Of a stretch of DNA of 5,506 bases, positions 5,411-5,506 are shown one piece after another (position 1 is the stretch's first letter; every line of letters begins with the position of its first letter). Below the pieces are notes generated by a model. That model worked only from the letters and a program-made list of their open reading frames with translations, had not been told where the DNA came from and ran no database searches. The position numbers were made by a program, and so were the translations under genes. The stretch is from Actinomycetota bacterium (GTDB lineage Bacteria > Actinomycetota > Coriobacteriia > Anaerosomatales > JAHIQC01), in NCBI GenBank assembly GCA_018902765.1, contig JAHIQC010000331.1:1-5506 (forward strand). Reading direction: 5' to 3'.

Positions 5411-5506
5411 CTAGCTCACCTCGACGATCTCACAGGCGGAATCGACGCCGGTCACGGCGCACGATATCTCCGAAGCGGACAGGTGCAAGTCGCCGTGGAT
5501 CGGCCA
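5411..5506 (-). CDS. C-terminal 31 codons of an upstream protein, probably GltB1 (glutamine amidotransferase domain of glutamate synthase)
   Basis: The minus-strand frame is open from the right edge to TAG at 5411-5413, and the last residues read ACEIVEVS. It ends 2 nt before the GltB2 ATG and holds that gene's ribosome binding site, so it is a real coding end in the same operon. An ASEISCAVTGVDS stretch resembles the ASE-x-CA region near the end of class II glutamine amidotransferase domains. Archaeal-type glutamate synthase operons usually place gltB1 directly before gltB2. Both points support GltB1, but 31 residues are too few to prove it and the catalytic N-terminal Cys is outside the window. 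Confidence 0.6.
   Translation of the reverse strand, partial: WPIHGDLHLSASEISCAVTGVDSACEIVEVS
5415..5422 (-). promoter_or_regulatory. Ribosome binding site of gltB2, embedded in the upstream gene
   Basis: GAGGTGAG overlaps the last codons of the preceding gene. Its GAGG core is 10 nt from the ATG at 5408, consistent with translational coupling in the gltB operon. Confidence 0.7.

Noticed and set aside
4554..5414. 286-codon plus-strand frame opposite gltB2
   Set aside because: It is an antisense shadow, as the minus strand encodes conserved Fe-S and FMN motifs throughout.

Overview
The window is high-GC bacterial DNA carrying the two halves of the GS-GOGAT ammonium-assimilation route, with an unrelated-looking membrane acyltransferase and an exported protein of unknown function between them. 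Both strands are densely coding, most ribosome binding sites are strong purine-rich GGAGG types, and the glutamate synthase is the split 'archaeal-type' form (separate proteins for domains 1, 2 and 3). With a short, non-adenylylated-looking GSI-alpha glutamine synthetase, this suggests an anaerobic high-GC Gram-positive such as a Coriobacteriia-like actinobacterium. The taxon is an inference from protein flavour only.

Layout, left to right: (1) 1-850, minus strand, the first 283 residues of glutamine synthetase (glnA), whose C-terminus lies off the left edge. (2) 851-1086, a divergent intergenic region with several dyads and an 11-bp-phased GTTTCG repeat. (3) 1087-2262, plus strand, an 11-helix-like acyltransferase of the HGSNAT/DUF5009 (NagX-like) family. 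(4) 2293-2952, minus strand, a 219-aa membrane-anchored protein of unknown function, tail-to-tail with the acyltransferase and containing a perfect 11-bp inverted repeat inside its coding sequence. (5) 2953-3057, a 105-bp gap with a small hairpin. (6) 3058-5506, minus strand, a tight operon: the C-terminal 31 codons of a protein that is probably GltB1 (glutaminase domain), then GltB2 (ferredoxin clusters plus FMN synthase domain), then GltB3 (GXGXG beta-helix domain).

Together, GlnA makes glutamine from glutamate and ammonia, and the GltB1/B2/B3 complex moves the amide nitrogen onto 2-oxoglutarate to give two glutamates. No NAD(P)H-oxidising GltD-type subunit is visible, so the electron donor for GOGAT is not determined here. 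The acyltransferase and the exported protein have no evident link to nitrogen metabolism. I see no mobile element, CRISPR array, tRNA or rRNA, and no clearly new multi-gene system. The least explained signals are the intragenic palindrome at 2515-2541, the phased repeat upstream of glnA, and the orphan exported protein.
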